Position numbers and translations under genes: made by a program
In this document: piece after piece, positions 17,079 to 26,151 of the stretch
Numbering within the stretch: the first letter of the stretch is position 1
Layout: each line of letters starts with the position of its first letter
Notes under the pieces: generated by a model
What the model was told of the DNA's origin: nothing
The model's database searches: none
The model's input: the letters and a program-made list of their open reading frames with translations, nothing else
Assembly (NCBI RefSeq): GCF_000739815.1
Contig: NZ_BBJJ01000051.1
Span: forward strand, 1-50,906
From: Paraburkholderia mimosarum LMG 23256 = NBRC 106338
GTDB lineage: Bacteria; Pseudomonadota; Gammaproteobacteria; Burkholderiales; Burkholderiaceae
DNA: 50,906 nt
Reading direction: 5' to 3'

Positions 17079-18011
17079 TCAGTTGGAACCAGGTAGTGGC
17101 AAGCCTGCTGACGCTCCGTCGTGCGCACCGTCTCCGACAGTACTCAGTTGCAGCGAACGGAAGAGAAAACGCTGAAGTGCGTTGACCGCAGACGAGCGGT
17201 CTTCTAAACGCCCAGGACTAAAGAGACCGAATTCCGCCACCGGCGGCAACGGCAACCCTACTGCGCGGGGATCGATCGCACGCATCGTATCGCGGCGCAC
17301 CTGCCAGTCCAGAAGTAGCGCGACGCCGAGCCCGGCCTCAACGGCTGACTGAACCGCAGAGAGGCTCGTGCTTTTGCAGGCCACGCGCCAAGGGATACCT
17401 GCCTCAAGCAACGTGGCAAAATAACTCTCCTGCCACCGGCATGCACCGCCGAATGCAACAATCGGCAGCGGGCCGTCTCCGAGATCGGCATTGCGCGTGC
17501 GCGCGGTCGCCCAGCGAAGAGGATGTCGCCAGGTGACGAGCGGTTCCACGGGGATCAGGGCGGGATCACCAATCGCGAAATCCAGCGTGTTGCTAATGAG
17601 CCGCTGCGATAGGACCGGACTCGCATCAACGACAATCTCCAAGGCCACATCAGGAAACAATGTCGAAAATTGCCGCAATGCATGGCGGAGGTGACTCATG
17701 GCGATGTCCTCGGGAATTCCGATCTTCACGGTACCCGCAACTTCACCCGAAGTAAGGGCGGAACGGGCCGCAAGGCCGATTTCGAGCAACTTGTGTGCAT
17801 AGGGCAACAGAACGCTGCCCGCAGAGGTCGGCTTCACGCCGCGCGGTGAACGTTCAAGGAGGCGCTGACCGACTTCGTCTTCGAGCCGCCGAAGGGCCAT
17901 GCTGACGGCAGCCTGTGTACGATGGAGCTCCATGGCAGCATTGCTCACACTGCCGGCTTCCACTACTGTCACGAACGTACGCAGTAGCGTGCTGTCGAGA
18001 TCGCGAATCAT
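17079..18011 (-). CDS. LysR-family transcriptional regulator
   Basis: A 310-residue LysR-type regulator. The N-terminal winged helix is clear (LLRTFVTVVEAGSVSNAAME, then LHRTQAAVSMALRRLEDEVG), followed by a substrate-binding domain with GTVKIGIPEDIAMSHL. It resembles the LrhA/HexA-type branch rather than NodD. The ATG at 18011 follows a GAGGGAAA ribosome site. It is divergent from the HDO/ATP-grasp trio across a 457-bp intergenic region, the usual arrangement for a LysR regulator controlling its neighbour. The effector is unknown. Confidence 0.9.
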   Translation of the reverse strand: MIRDLDSTLLRTFVTVVEAGSVSNAAMELHRTQAAVSMALRRLEDEVGQRLLERSPRGVKPTSAGSVLLPYAHKLLEIGLAARSALTSGEVAGTVKIGIPEDIAMSHLRHALRQFSTLFPDVALEIVVDASPVLSQRLISNTLDFAIGDPALIPVEPLVTWRHPLRWATARTRNADLGDGPLPIVAFGGACRWQESYFATLLEAGIPWRVACKSTSLSAVQSAVEAGLGVALLLDWQVRRDTMRAIDPRAVGLPLPPVAEFGLFSPGRLEDRSSAVNALQRFLFRSLQLSTVGDGAHDGASAGLPLPGSN

Positions 18012-18468
18012 CAATTTCCCTCATGCAAACATAAACATTATCAGCTTATACCACGCATACAGCTGCGGTTAGTATCCTTCCGTCGCCCACATAGAGAGTA
18101 CGGGTGCGCAAAAAAACGAATGAGAATGAGGCCTAGATACGGGTTGCCAAAAGCATTCGCTGTGTTTAAGGAAACGATTTGGTCAGTTGTCGGTTGACAG
18201 AAATCATTTCGATGCGATGGGGTTTGCCAAAGCGCACCGCTCTGCAAAGAGCGACCCAATTTCGGGCCACCCAAGCGCGGGGGCCTTCAACGCATACTCG
18301 TCGCACGACGACCGGTGCACAGTTCAGAGGCCAATCGTGGAGATTTTCGCAATCCGAGAGAGCCACCATGGCCTCGTAGGACAAGCAGTTCGTGTCTCCG
18401 GTTCATTCGCCGCCGACTCGCAACCCAGCGCGCCGCGTTCGCTCGTTCTCATCTTACCCGGAGATCAC
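18012..18468. other. Divergent intergenic region between lysR and the HDO gene
   Basis: No gene is supported here. Frames that read into the HDO gene from 18187 lack a ribosome site and family similarity. The segment should hold the lysR promoter and the promoter of the three-gene operon, but I could not place a convincing -10/-35, -24/-12, nod box or NifA site. Confidence 0.45.
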
Positions 18469-19182
18469 ATGAATACACCCAACGATCGGGTTCGCTTCGA
18501 AGAGCTTGCCCAGTACACCATGGACCAGATCCTCGCGGTTTCGCCGGAAACCGCTGCCTTCCACAGAGGCGACTGGATCGACAGTGAGTACTATCGCCGC
18601 CATCTCGTCGAAACCGTGTTACGCATCCGCCTCAACAACGAGGTAGGCGCATTCGCGCTATACAAAATCGGCTGCAAGGATAACTCGCTCGCGCAGATGC
18701 TCGCGCAGCACCTCGCGCAAGAATATGGGCAAGAATGCCATCTACTGCATGACATCGAGAGGTTCGGCCTTACCGCAGCGAGCGTGGACAGCATTAGACC
18801 ATTCAATAGCACCGACAAGCTAATCGGATATCTCTACCTAAGCATCGTCCGCGATGGCCCGCTCCCTACGATGCTCTGGAACTGGTTGCAGGCGTGGTAT
18901 TCGGGCCGCTATAACAAGGTCATCGCGGAATCAGCCGCGCGCGCATTCGGGCACGATCACGTAAAAGGTACGCTCAGCCACATTGAGTATGCCGAATCGC
19001 GCAGCCTCGAAGACTCCACATGGATCGCTCTGAGACTGGCGATCGGCGGCTCGGGCGGAATGGGGAAAGCAGAAATCTATTTGAACAACATTGTCGGAAT
19101 GATTCACGAGTATTTTGAAGAGTTGCGTGTCGCGACCCTGCCCGGGCCGGAGACCGGCACTGAACAGGCAGCATTCAAATGA
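18469..19182 (+). CDS. Heme-oxygenase-like / TenA-fold putative metal oxidase
   Basis: A 237-residue all-helical protein resembling the iron-containing redox enzyme family of the heme-oxygenase-like fold (HDO/TenA-like). Candidate metal ligands sit where the family has them: E58 in a first core helix (LNNEVGAF), E85 with H91/H94 in the next (QEYGQECHLLHD), and H164, H171 and E173 in a later helix (HDHVKGTLSHIEY). Members of this fold carry out N-oxygenation, C-C cleavage or desaturation of amino-acid-derived substrates. The ATG follows a CGGAGATC ribosome site. It overlaps the ATP-grasp gene behind it by 4 bp (ATGA). The exact reaction cannot be read from sequence. Confidence 0.65.
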   Translation: MNTPNDRVRFEELAQYTMDQILAVSPETAAFHRGDWIDSEYYRRHLVETVLRIRLNNEVGAFALYKIGCKDNSLAQMLAQHLAQEYGQECHLLHDIERFGLTAASVDSIRPFNSTDKLIGYLYLSIVRDGPLPTMLWNWLQAWYSGRYNKVIAESAARAFGHDHVKGTLSHIEYAESRSLEDSTWIALRLAIGGSGGMGKAEIYLNNIVGMIHEYFEELRVATLPGPETGTEQAAFK

Positions 19183-20402
19183 CCGCCATCATCGTGATTG
19201 AGCCGCAGTCGTCCGGTGCCGCACTTGTCGCCTCAGCTGTGCGCCTTGGCATGGCCACCCACGTGTTTTTGGCCAACCGCGATGCCCGCTCCCTGTCATG
19301 CGAACTGCAGGCCGCTATGGTGCCGTACACGGTGGTAGACACTGACTCCCCGAACGCCGTGGCGGTCGCCGCATGCGCCATCGGCGTCGATGCGATCGTA
19401 CCCGGTTGCGAATGCGCAACAGGCGTCGCAGCTGAATCGGCGGCGCTCCTCGGTCTTCCACATTTGCAGCCGGAAGCGGCCGCACTCACGCGCGACAAAT
19501 ACCGCAGCCGCATGCATCTCGCCGCCGCCGGACTGGCGGTTCCTGTGTTCGCCCTCATCGCACATCGTCGCGACGTCATGACAGCCGCTTTACACGTAGG
19601 CTTTCCGGCCGTCCTTAAGCCTGTCCGCGGCGGCGGCATGCCTGCGACGTACGTCAACTCTCTTTCCCAATTGCAACTTGCGGTCAAGTGCGCCATGCAT
19701 CACGGCGTTGTTGCTATCGGCCCTAAGGCCGGCAACGCGTTGCTCCTTGAACAGTATCTCGAGGGCCCAGAGTACTACCTCGAAGGCTACGTCAGTAGGA
19801 AGCACGGACCCCGCGTCGTCGCCGTAACCGAAAATCTCTCGGGCGCAAAGCAGAACTTCGCAAAAATGGGCCACTATGTCGAAGCCTCATTGGCATCGGA
19901 CCAGGGAGCCGCGCTCGTCGCTTACGTCGAGCGCGCCGCCGCGCAGATTGGACTGACCCTCGGTGTTTTCCACGCCAAAGTGCGTATAACGCGCGACGGT
20001 CCGGTGCTGATCAAGATCGCGGCCTGCCTCCGAGGTGATCGCACCTATCAGCTGATCGAACTCAGCAGGTCAATCTCTCTGGCGGAAATAGCGATACGCA
20101 GCCACCTCGGCGATCCTGAGCCAGCCCCCGACGCCGATGCAAAACCTGCCGTGTGTGTTAGCGGCGTACGGTTCTTCGCACCGGTAGGCGACGCGCCCGC
20201 CGTCGAACGCGTTCGCGCCATACCGGATTTCCAGGAGGTGGAGGTCCATTCCCATATCGGCGGCACAGTGCCACAACGACCGGCGACGAGCGGCCGTCTC
20301 GGGCATGTGTTGTTCACCGCGCCCGATCGCCCGACACTTGATTTGCGGCTTGCCGAAGCGCTGAGAACGCTCGGATCCCGTCGCGCATATAACGATATTT
20401 GA
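19179..20402 (+). CDS. ATP-grasp protein with altered metal-binding residues
   Basis: A 407-residue ATP-grasp fold protein. N-terminal pre-ATP-grasp domain to about residue 105, then RDKYRSRMHLAAAGLAVPV and the nucleotide-binding FPAVLKPVRGGG. In functional members the late strands read roughly H-x-E and I-E-I-N-P-R, where the two Glu and the Asn bind magnesium. Here they read HAKV (K267) and LIKIAAC (K279, A281), so all three ligands are lost. It may be a regulatory or structural partner of the next protein, or work differently. It overlaps the HDO gene by 4 bp. Confidence 0.8.
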   Translation: MTAIIVIEPQSSGAALVASAVRLGMATHVFLANRDARSLSCELQAAMVPYTVVDTDSPNAVAVAACAIGVDAIVPGCECATGVAAESAALLGLPHLQPEAAALTRDKYRSRMHLAAAGLAVPVFALIAHRRDVMTAALHVGFPAVLKPVRGGGMPATYVNSLSQLQLAVKCAMHHGVVAIGPKAGNALLLEQYLEGPEYYLEGYVSRKHGPRVVAVTENLSGAKQNFAKMGHYVEASLASDQGAALVAYVERAAAQIGLTLGVFHAKVRITRDGPVLIKIAACLRGDRTYQLIELSRSISLAEIAIRSHLGDPEPAPDADAKPAVCVSGVRFFAPVGDAPAVERVRAIPDFQEVEVHSHIGGTVPQRPATSGRLGHVLFTAPDRPTLDLRLAEALRTLGSRRAYNDI

Positions 20403-20416
20403 GCGGTTTGCACCTC

Positions 20417-21673
20417 ATGACAACCAACTACCCCGCCCCGCGTAGCCGTATAGTCGTGCTTCACCGTTGGTCCGACGGCTTCGCAGCCTACCATCGCTAC
20501 ATCGATCATGCGGCGAATAACGTCGCTTATATCTGCACGCCGAACGGCGCGGCCGCGCTCGACGCCTCTCAAACCGCGCACGTCGAAGAGCTATCTGACA
20601 TCCTTGACGAAGATGCACTGCATAAGGCCATGAGCTCCTGTCATGAGGCGCTCGGCGGCATCGACAGGCTGATCGCATTGTCCGAATTCGATCTTCTGAA
20701 GGCCGCTCGACTCCGCAATTCGTTCAATATTCCCGGCGATCTTCCCGATACCGTCGTGCGCTTTCGCGACAAGGCCGCTATGAAGCATACCGTTGCTGCC
20801 GCGGGCCTGCGGGTGCCGCGCGTTGCAGCGTTGGAAGATGTGGCTTTTGCGAATGTGAATTCGCCACCTGTGATGCGCTTTCCGATCATTGTAAAGCCAC
20901 GTACCGCCGCAGCAAGCCTAGGCGTACGGCGCATCGACACGCGTGCCAGGTTGGATATGCTGTGGCCGACACTACCGCTAGTTGAGTACGAGTGCGAGGA
21001 GTACATCGAAGGGTCCGTCTATCACGTTGACGGCTTCATGCGCGACGGCACATGGGTAATTGTGCGCGTGTCCCGCTACATCAACACCCGTCTTCAGTTT
21101 GCACAAGGAAAACCCCTTGGCTCGGTGATGCTCGACCCGGGACCGCTCAATGATGCGGTGCTTGAATTCGCGGCCGCATGCCTGCGAGCGCTCGCCCTGA
21201 GTAACGGACCGTTTCATCTTGAGATAATCGGAGCTTGCGACGGATTCTATTTTCTGGAAGTCGGTGCCCGTGTCGGCAGTGGGGAAATCCCCTTTCTTTT
21301 CCATGAATTGTACGGCGTCGACCTCTTCGACCTCTGGGTCACCCACCAATCAGGTGACGAGGCGCGGTTCGCCGCACGGGCGCAGGCGGCGTCAATCGCG
21401 TCAACCTCGTCCACACGCGGGGGATTCCTGATGTTGCCAGAGCCAGTCGGCAAGATATTCCTCGACGCACAATTACCGCACGCTATCCCGGGGCTTTACG
21501 AAGCTGTCTTCCCGGCGAGACGTCACGTATTCAACGGTTCCAGCCGCACTGGCAACATCCTCGCACGCTTCCGCTATCGCGGCGCATCTGAGGAAGAAAT
21601 CGACAAGGCAATTCGTGCGACGTTGCGCGATTTTCGCTACACGCTGGCGGAGAACGCGGCGCTCACCGACTAG
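20417..21673 (+). CDS. ATP-grasp ligase (amino-acid or carboxylate-amine ligase type)
   Basis: A 418-residue ATP-grasp enzyme, likely joining a carboxylate to an amine or thiol with ATP. Visible parts are VVRFRDKAAMKHTVAAAGLR, FPIIVKPRTAAASLGV (ATP binding), the YECEEYIEGSVYHVDG lid region, and the metal site HLEI (E269) with FLEVGAR (E281, R285); the usual Asn is Gly283. So the key acidic residues are kept, unlike in the gene before it. The start is uncertain: a TTG at 20399 overlaps the previous stop, while the ATG at 20417 has only a weak ribosome site. It is the last gene of the trio, convergent with nodD. Confidence 0.82.
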   Translation: MTTNYPAPRSRIVVLHRWSDGFAAYHRYIDHAANNVAYICTPNGAAALDASQTAHVEELSDILDEDALHKAMSSCHEALGGIDRLIALSEFDLLKAARLRNSFNIPGDLPDTVVRFRDKAAMKHTVAAAGLRVPRVAALEDVAFANVNSPPVMRFPIIVKPRTAAASLGVRRIDTRARLDMLWPTLPLVEYECEEYIEGSVYHVDGFMRDGTWVIVRVSRYINTRLQFAQGKPLGSVMLDPGPLNDAVLEFAAACLRALALSNGPFHLEIIGACDGFYFLEVGARVGSGEIPFLFHELYGVDLFDLWVTHQSGDEARFAARAQAASIASTSSTRGGFLMLPEPVGKIFLDAQLPHAIPGLYEAVFPARRHVFNGSSRTGNILARFRYRGASEEEIDKAIRATLRDFRYTLAENAALTD

Positions 21674-21680
21674 CCGTACA

Positions 21681-21694
21681 CGTGACGCGTCACG
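21681..21694. repeat. 14-bp perfect palindrome between convergent genes
   Basis: CGTGACGCGTCACG is self-complementary and sits in the 21 bases between the stop of the ATP-grasp gene and the stop of nodD. It has no loop or strong T-run, so a bidirectional terminator is possible but weak; it could also be a protein-binding site. Confidence 0.35.
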
Positions 21695-22603
21695 CTAAGT
21701 AAGACTTTTCGCCTCCTCCAGCAATAGCTCGCGCATCCAGATACTTGCAGGATCACCGTTATGCAGCGCAGGCCATTGGATCGCCTCAGTGAAAGTGGAA
21801 AGCGGAAGCGGTACTTCGGCGATCCGCAGAGCAGAGGCCTCCCCGAGATGCCTGGCCAGCCTCAGAGGGATCGTCGCAACGCGACCAGTACCCGATAGCA
21901 CGGACGGAATAAGGTGAAAGGTCGGAACGACGACCTCTTCACGCCGTTTGAGACCGAGGTCCAGTAGGAAAAACTCTTCGATTGAAGGCCTGCGTGCCCG
22001 CCCGAACCTCACCGTCACATGTCCCAGTGACATGTACCGGTCGAGCGAAATCTGCTCCGACAACTGCTTGTTGGCAGGACAGCCGACACACACCAGTTTC
22101 TCATCGAAGAGCGGCGCTTTCGGGTGAGTATCCCGCAGGAATAGATCAGGCAGAATCAAGAAATCGGCGTCGCCACGCCGCAGCAAATCCCCAGGCTCGT
22201 CGTCTGGGAAAAGCAGTTCGAAACTGACCGCCGGAGCCTCGCGTGCAACGCGCTTAATGACCTTCTGGAAATAGACGAGCGTCATGAAATCAGAGAGGCA
22301 GACCCTGAACCGGCGATCCGATTTTGCCGGCTGGAAAACGTCGCGCGAGATGATGGAAAGCTGGATATGCGATAGAGCCTCCCGCACCGGTCCGGCAAGC
22401 TCTACCGCTCGTGATGTGGGCACGAATTCTCGCCCTCTCATCACAAAGAGGTCGTCGCGAAAATAGTCTCGTAACCGCGACACCGCGGCGCTCATGGCAG
22501 GTTGGCTCAAATTGATATCGCGTGCCGCAAGCGTGACGTTACGCTTAGCCATCAATGCGTCCAACGCGACGAGAAGATTCAGATCGAGGCCTTTGAAACG
22601 CAT
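21695..22603 (-). CDS. nodD: Flavonoid-responsive nod regulator NodD
   Basis: A 302-residue LysR-type regulator with NodD features: MRFKGLDLNLLVALDALM at the start, the helix-turn-helix TLAARDINLSQPAMSAAVSR (residues 24-43), then VCLSDFMTLVYFQKVI and LLFPDDEPGDLLRRGDADF. NodD binds nod boxes and activates nod genes in the presence of plant flavonoids. It is divergent from nodB, and the nod box starts 8 bp before its ATG, so NodD may also influence its own transcription. Confidence 0.95.
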   Translation of the reverse strand: MRFKGLDLNLLVALDALMAKRNVTLAARDINLSQPAMSAAVSRLRDYFRDDLFVMRGREFVPTSRAVELAGPVREALSHIQLSIISRDVFQPAKSDRRFRVCLSDFMTLVYFQKVIKRVAREAPAVSFELLFPDDEPGDLLRRGDADFLILPDLFLRDTHPKAPLFDEKLVCVGCPANKQLSEQISLDRYMSLGHVTVRFGRARRPSIEEFFLLDLGLKRREEVVVPTFHLIPSVLSGTGRVATIPLRLARHLGEASALRIAEVPLPLSTFTEAIQWPALHNGDPASIWMRELLLEEAKSLT

Positions 22604-22610
22604 CTTTAAT

Positions 22611-22659
22611 TATCCGCTTTGTGGATGACACATATCGAAACAATCGATTGTACAAATTA
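22611..22659 (+). promoter_or_regulatory. nod box upstream of nodB
   Basis: A good nod box. The left half has ATC-N9-GAT (TATCCGCTTTGTGGATG), followed by ATCGAAACAATCGATTGTAC, which matches the consensus ATC-N-AAACAATCRATTTTACC closely. It lies between nodD and nodB, orientated toward nodB, and should drive the nodBCIJHASU operon under NodD control. Confidence 0.93.
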
Positions 22660-22848
22660 ATTGAGGCACCGCAAAGTTACGGCAATTCAGCTTGACATGC
22701 AAGTCATAAATATGACCAATCCCGTCGTTCTACTGAACAAGGCTCGACATCAATTCCCAGATATTGATCTGCTACGTGGCATTTCGCGGTTGCGACTGGG
22801 GCTGGTCCCTGGGTAAACGGTGACTCATCCAAAGATGAGTGAAAGACT

Positions 22849-23517
22849 ATGAGAAGACTCTGCGATTGTGAAATGCCGCAATTTATTTCGGAAGTGCTAA
22901 ACGTGCGTGACCGTAAGGGTGAGTGTCGTAAGGTTTACCTTACCTTTGACGACGGACCACACCCGATATGGACGCCGAAAGTACTAGATCTGCTGGCGTG
23001 GCACCAAGTACCGGCGACCTTCTGTGTAGTCGGTGCCTACGCGGCTGAGTATCCGGAACTGATCCAGCGCATGGTTTCGGAAGGCCACGATGTCGCGAAT
23101 CACAGTCTTTCCCATCGGGACTTGTCGAAATGCGAGCCGGATCAGATACGGCACGAAATAGCAGAAGCGAACTCGCTTATCCAGCGTGCTTGCCCAGCGG
23201 CAGCCGTGCGATACATGCGAGCGCCGTATGGAAAATGGACGGACGAAGTTATAGCCGAATCCATGAAAGCGGGACTAATGTCACTCCACTGGTCGGTAGA
23301 TCCACGAGACTGGTCGAGTCCGGGAGCCGAAGCGATTGTCGATTCCGTACTGACATCGGTGCTGCCCGGCTCGATCGTACTGCTGCACGACGGGTCTCCT
23401 CCCGACGAGTGCGACTTACATGATCACGATGCTTCGCGCGAGCAGACTGTCATCGCACTATCACGCCTGATTCCACGTTTGAAGGAAATGGGCTTCGTTA
23501 TCAGTTCGCTTCCGTAA
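22849..23517 (+). CDS. nodB: Chitooligosaccharide deacetylase NodB
   Basis: A 222-residue family 4 polysaccharide deacetylase that removes the N-acetyl group from the non-reducing end of the Nod-factor chitin oligomer. Catalytic motifs are TFDDGP (residues 32-37, catalytic and metal Asp), HSLSH (85-89, metal His), RAPYG (124-128) and LLHDG (178-182). A GTGAAAG ribosome site lies ahead of the ATG; a second ATG at 22873 is possible. First gene after the nod box. Length fits the family. Confidence 0.95.
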   Translation: MRRLCDCEMPQFISEVLNVRDRKGECRKVYLTFDDGPHPIWTPKVLDLLAWHQVPATFCVVGAYAAEYPELIQRMVSEGHDVANHSLSHRDLSKCEPDQIRHEIAEANSLIQRACPAAAVRYMRAPYGKWTDEVIAESMKAGLMSLHWSVDPRDWSSPGAEAIVDSVLTSVLPGSIVLLHDGSPPDECDLHDHDASREQTVIALSRLIPRLKEMGFVISSLP

Positions 23518-23928
23518 GTTAAACGGAATATCCCGCTTAATGGGAATCTCTGACCCCGAGCTGATCGGCAAGTAGACGAGATGCTCCATTAGAAACGTCT
23601 CACCAATAGATTCAGGTATGCGCGCCGTCTGCGCGCTGGCGATCACGGCTAGGACTAAGGAAATGCTGACCCCGATGCAGGCATTGGCTGATCTGACTTT
23701 CAGCCGACGCCGATGGTAGTGTTCTGGACGACCTCGGTACTATGAGGTGCGTCAATGGACATTTTTCTTGTACGCCAAACAGCGTCTTTCCAAACTCTAT
23801 AGGCACGAGAACACTTGCCCCTCGAATCGTGCGTGACCCTGTAAGGTATTTCCGCGCCTGACTCCCGCGCCATCGCTCACGTCAGGCCTGTACTGAGAAT
23901 CCCAACGTCTCCTGGCACACTGACCCCG
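23518..23928 (+). other. Non-coding insert between nodB and nodC
   Basis: Rhizobial nodB and nodC are usually adjacent or overlapping; here 411 bases separate them. No gene is supported. The decanucleotide CTGACCCCGA occurs three times (23550-23559, 23666-23675, 23920-23929); the last two are followed by TG, and the third copy contains the A of the nodC ATG. This may reflect a past insertion or local duplication. Confidence 0.55.
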
Positions 23929-25161
23929 ATGAACATTCCTGCCGCAATCAACACGACATCTGTCCTATTATATGCGTCACTTTCGGCCATCTATAAAAGC
24001 GCGCAGGTACTTCACACTCTTCCGACTAGCGGCCCACCTTCATGCGTCAACGTAGTCAACACCGAGTATTTGCCTGACATCGACGTCATCGTCCCGTGCT
24101 TTAACGAAAACCCCGAAACGCTGCGAGCGTGTCTCGACTCGATTGGCGCCCAGAACTACGCGGGCGCCATCAGGGTTCACGTGGTCGATGATGGATCCGC
24201 CAACCGCGATGCGTTGAACGTCGTGTATCGCGAGCACGAGCATGATCCTAGATTCAACTTCCTCCTTCTTCCAGAGAATGTGGGAAAGCGTAAAGCGCAA
24301 ATCGCCGCAATACGTTCTTCGTCCTCGGAACTCATACTTAACGTAGACTCGGACACCACTCTGGCGCCGGACGCAGTAAAGAAACTCGTGCTGACAATGA
24401 GCGACGCAACGGTCGGCGCGGCCATGGGCCAGTTGATAGCCAGCAATCGCAGCGACACGTGGCTGACCCGCCTGATCGATATGGAATACTGGCTTGCGTG
24501 CAACGAGGAGCGCGCAGCTCAGGCGCGCTTTGGTGCTGTGATGTGCTGCTGCGGACCGTGTGCGATATACCGGCGCACAGCGCTTCTCCTGCTGCTGGAC
24601 CAGTACGAAACTCAAATGTTTAGGGGCAAGCGCAGCGACTTCGGCGAAGACCGCCATCTGACAATTCTCATGCTCGCGGCGGGCTATCGAACGGAGTACG
24701 TTCGAGATGCAGTGGCCGCTACGGTGGTTCCGGATACGCTGCGACCGTACCTCCGGCAGCAATTGCGCTGGGCGCGCAGCACCTATCGCGACACGCTGCT
24801 GGCGCTTCGCCTTTTGCCTCGTCTTGATCGCTACCTGACTCTTGATGTGATAGCGCAGAACATTGGCTCTCTGTTGCTCGCCATTTCAATGATTTCAGGC
24901 TTTCTGCAAATCGTGCTCACAGCCACAGCTCCGTGGCAGGCGTGCTTCGTCATTGCTTCAATGACGATGGTCCGCTGCTCCGTTGCTGCCATCCGCGCTC
25001 GCGAGCTTCGATTTCTCGGATTCTCGGTGCACACACTCATAAACCTTTTACTCCTGCTTCCTGTGAAAGCATATGCTCTTTGTACTCTGGATAACAGTGA
25101 GTGGCTTTCTCGCAGTTCTCCCGTCCAAGACCAAGGTGAGCACCATGTTCACAAGAGCTAG
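23929..25161 (+). CDS. nodC: Chitooligosaccharide synthase NodC
   Basis: A 410-residue processive GT2 glycosyltransferase that polymerises GlcNAc to make the Nod-factor backbone. Motifs: VDVIVPCFNE-type opening strand (about 51-60), DSD at 140-142, GED at 239-241 (catalytic base region) and QQLRW at 277-281. The C-terminus has several membrane segments (about 305-385), so it is an inner-membrane enzyme. No clear ribosome site is seen before the ATG, which falls within a short repeated sequence. Confidence 0.95.
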   Translation: MNIPAAINTTSVLLYASLSAIYKSAQVLHTLPTSGPPSCVNVVNTEYLPDIDVIVPCFNENPETLRACLDSIGAQNYAGAIRVHVVDDGSANRDALNVVYREHEHDPRFNFLLLPENVGKRKAQIAAIRSSSSELILNVDSDTTLAPDAVKKLVLTMSDATVGAAMGQLIASNRSDTWLTRLIDMEYWLACNEERAAQARFGAVMCCCGPCAIYRRTALLLLLDQYETQMFRGKRSDFGEDRHLTILMLAAGYRTEYVRDAVAATVVPDTLRPYLRQQLRWARSTYRDTLLALRLLPRLDRYLTLDVIAQNIGSLLLAISMISGFLQIVLTATAPWQACFVIASMTMVRCSVAAIRARELRFLGFSVHTLINLLLLLPVKAYALCTLDNSEWLSRSSPVQDQGEHHVHKS

Positions 25162-25233
25162 TAATGCGTAGCCTCCCGCGCTCGCCACGGAATCTTCCTC
25201 AAACGCTGATGGTCTGTATCCAATTCTGGCTCT

Positions 25234-26148
25234 ATGTCTAATGCAACGATCACGTTCACCCACGTGAAGAAATCCTACGGCGGCAAGCTCGCCGTCGACG
25301 GATTGTCCTTCCGCGTAGAGCCCGGCGAGTGCTTCGGTCTGCTCGGGCCTAATGGTGCCGGCAAAAGCACTACCACTCGAATGATACTGGGTATGGCACT
25401 GCCTGACGCAGGCGAGATTACCGTCCTGGGAGAACCGGTGCCGGCGCGGGCACGCCTGGCGCGCAGGCGGATTGGTGTCGTTCCGCAGTTCGACAACCTA
25501 GAACCAGGATTTAGTGTGAGCGAGAACCTGGAGGTCTTCGGGCGCTACTTTGGGATGAGCAGAGGCGAAATCGATGCGGTGGTCCCATCCCTGCTGGATT
25601 TCGCACATCTCGCGGACAGGGCTCACGCACGCGTGACCGAGTTATCGGGCGGTATGAAGCGCCGCCTAACCATTGCACGCGCGCTCATCAACGATCCGCA
25701 ACTTCTTGTCATGGATGAACCAGCGACTGGACTAGATCCGCATGCGCGCCACCTCATCTGGGATCGTTTGCGCTGCTTACTCGCGCGCGGCAAAACAATT
25801 CTTCTGACTACGCATTTCATGGAAGAGGCAGAGCGCTTGTGCGATCGGCTATGTGTAATCGACGGAGGACGCAGCATTGCCGAGGGTGCGCCTGATGCAT
25901 TAATCGAAGAGCAGATTGGAAGTCACGTTCTCGAGATATACGGCGGCAAGCCTCATGAACTCAAGGCGCTGCTGATTCCGTTTGCGCAGCGTACGGAGGT
26001 AAGCGGTGATGCACTGTTCTGCTACACGGCCGATCCGCAACTGGTATGCACGCGACTGCGCGAGCATACGGGTCTGCGTATTGTGCAGCGTCCGGCGAAT
26101 CTGGAGGACGTTTTTCTTCGGCTGACCGGACGCGAAATGAAGGATTGA
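25234..26148 (+). CDS. nodI: Nod factor export ATP-binding protein NodI
   Basis: A 304-residue ABC transporter ATPase that works with NodJ to export lipo-chitooligosaccharides. Walker A is LGPNGAGKST (about 37-46), the signature is LSGGMKRR, and Walker B is LLVMDEPATGLDP. The first in-frame ATG after a stop is used; the ribosome site is weak. It lies 72 bp after nodC and 3 bp before nodJ. Confidence 0.95.
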   Translation: MSNATITFTHVKKSYGGKLAVDGLSFRVEPGECFGLLGPNGAGKSTTTRMILGMALPDAGEITVLGEPVPARARLARRRIGVVPQFDNLEPGFSVSENLEVFGRYFGMSRGEIDAVVPSLLDFAHLADRAHARVTELSGGMKRRLTIARALINDPQLLVMDEPATGLDPHARHLIWDRLRCLLARGKTILLTTHFMEEAERLCDRLCVIDGGRSIAEGAPDALIEEQIGSHVLEIYGGKPHELKALLIPFAQRTEVSGDALFCYTADPQLVCTRLREHTGLRIVQRPANLEDVFLRLTGREMKD

Positions 26149-26151
26149 ATA

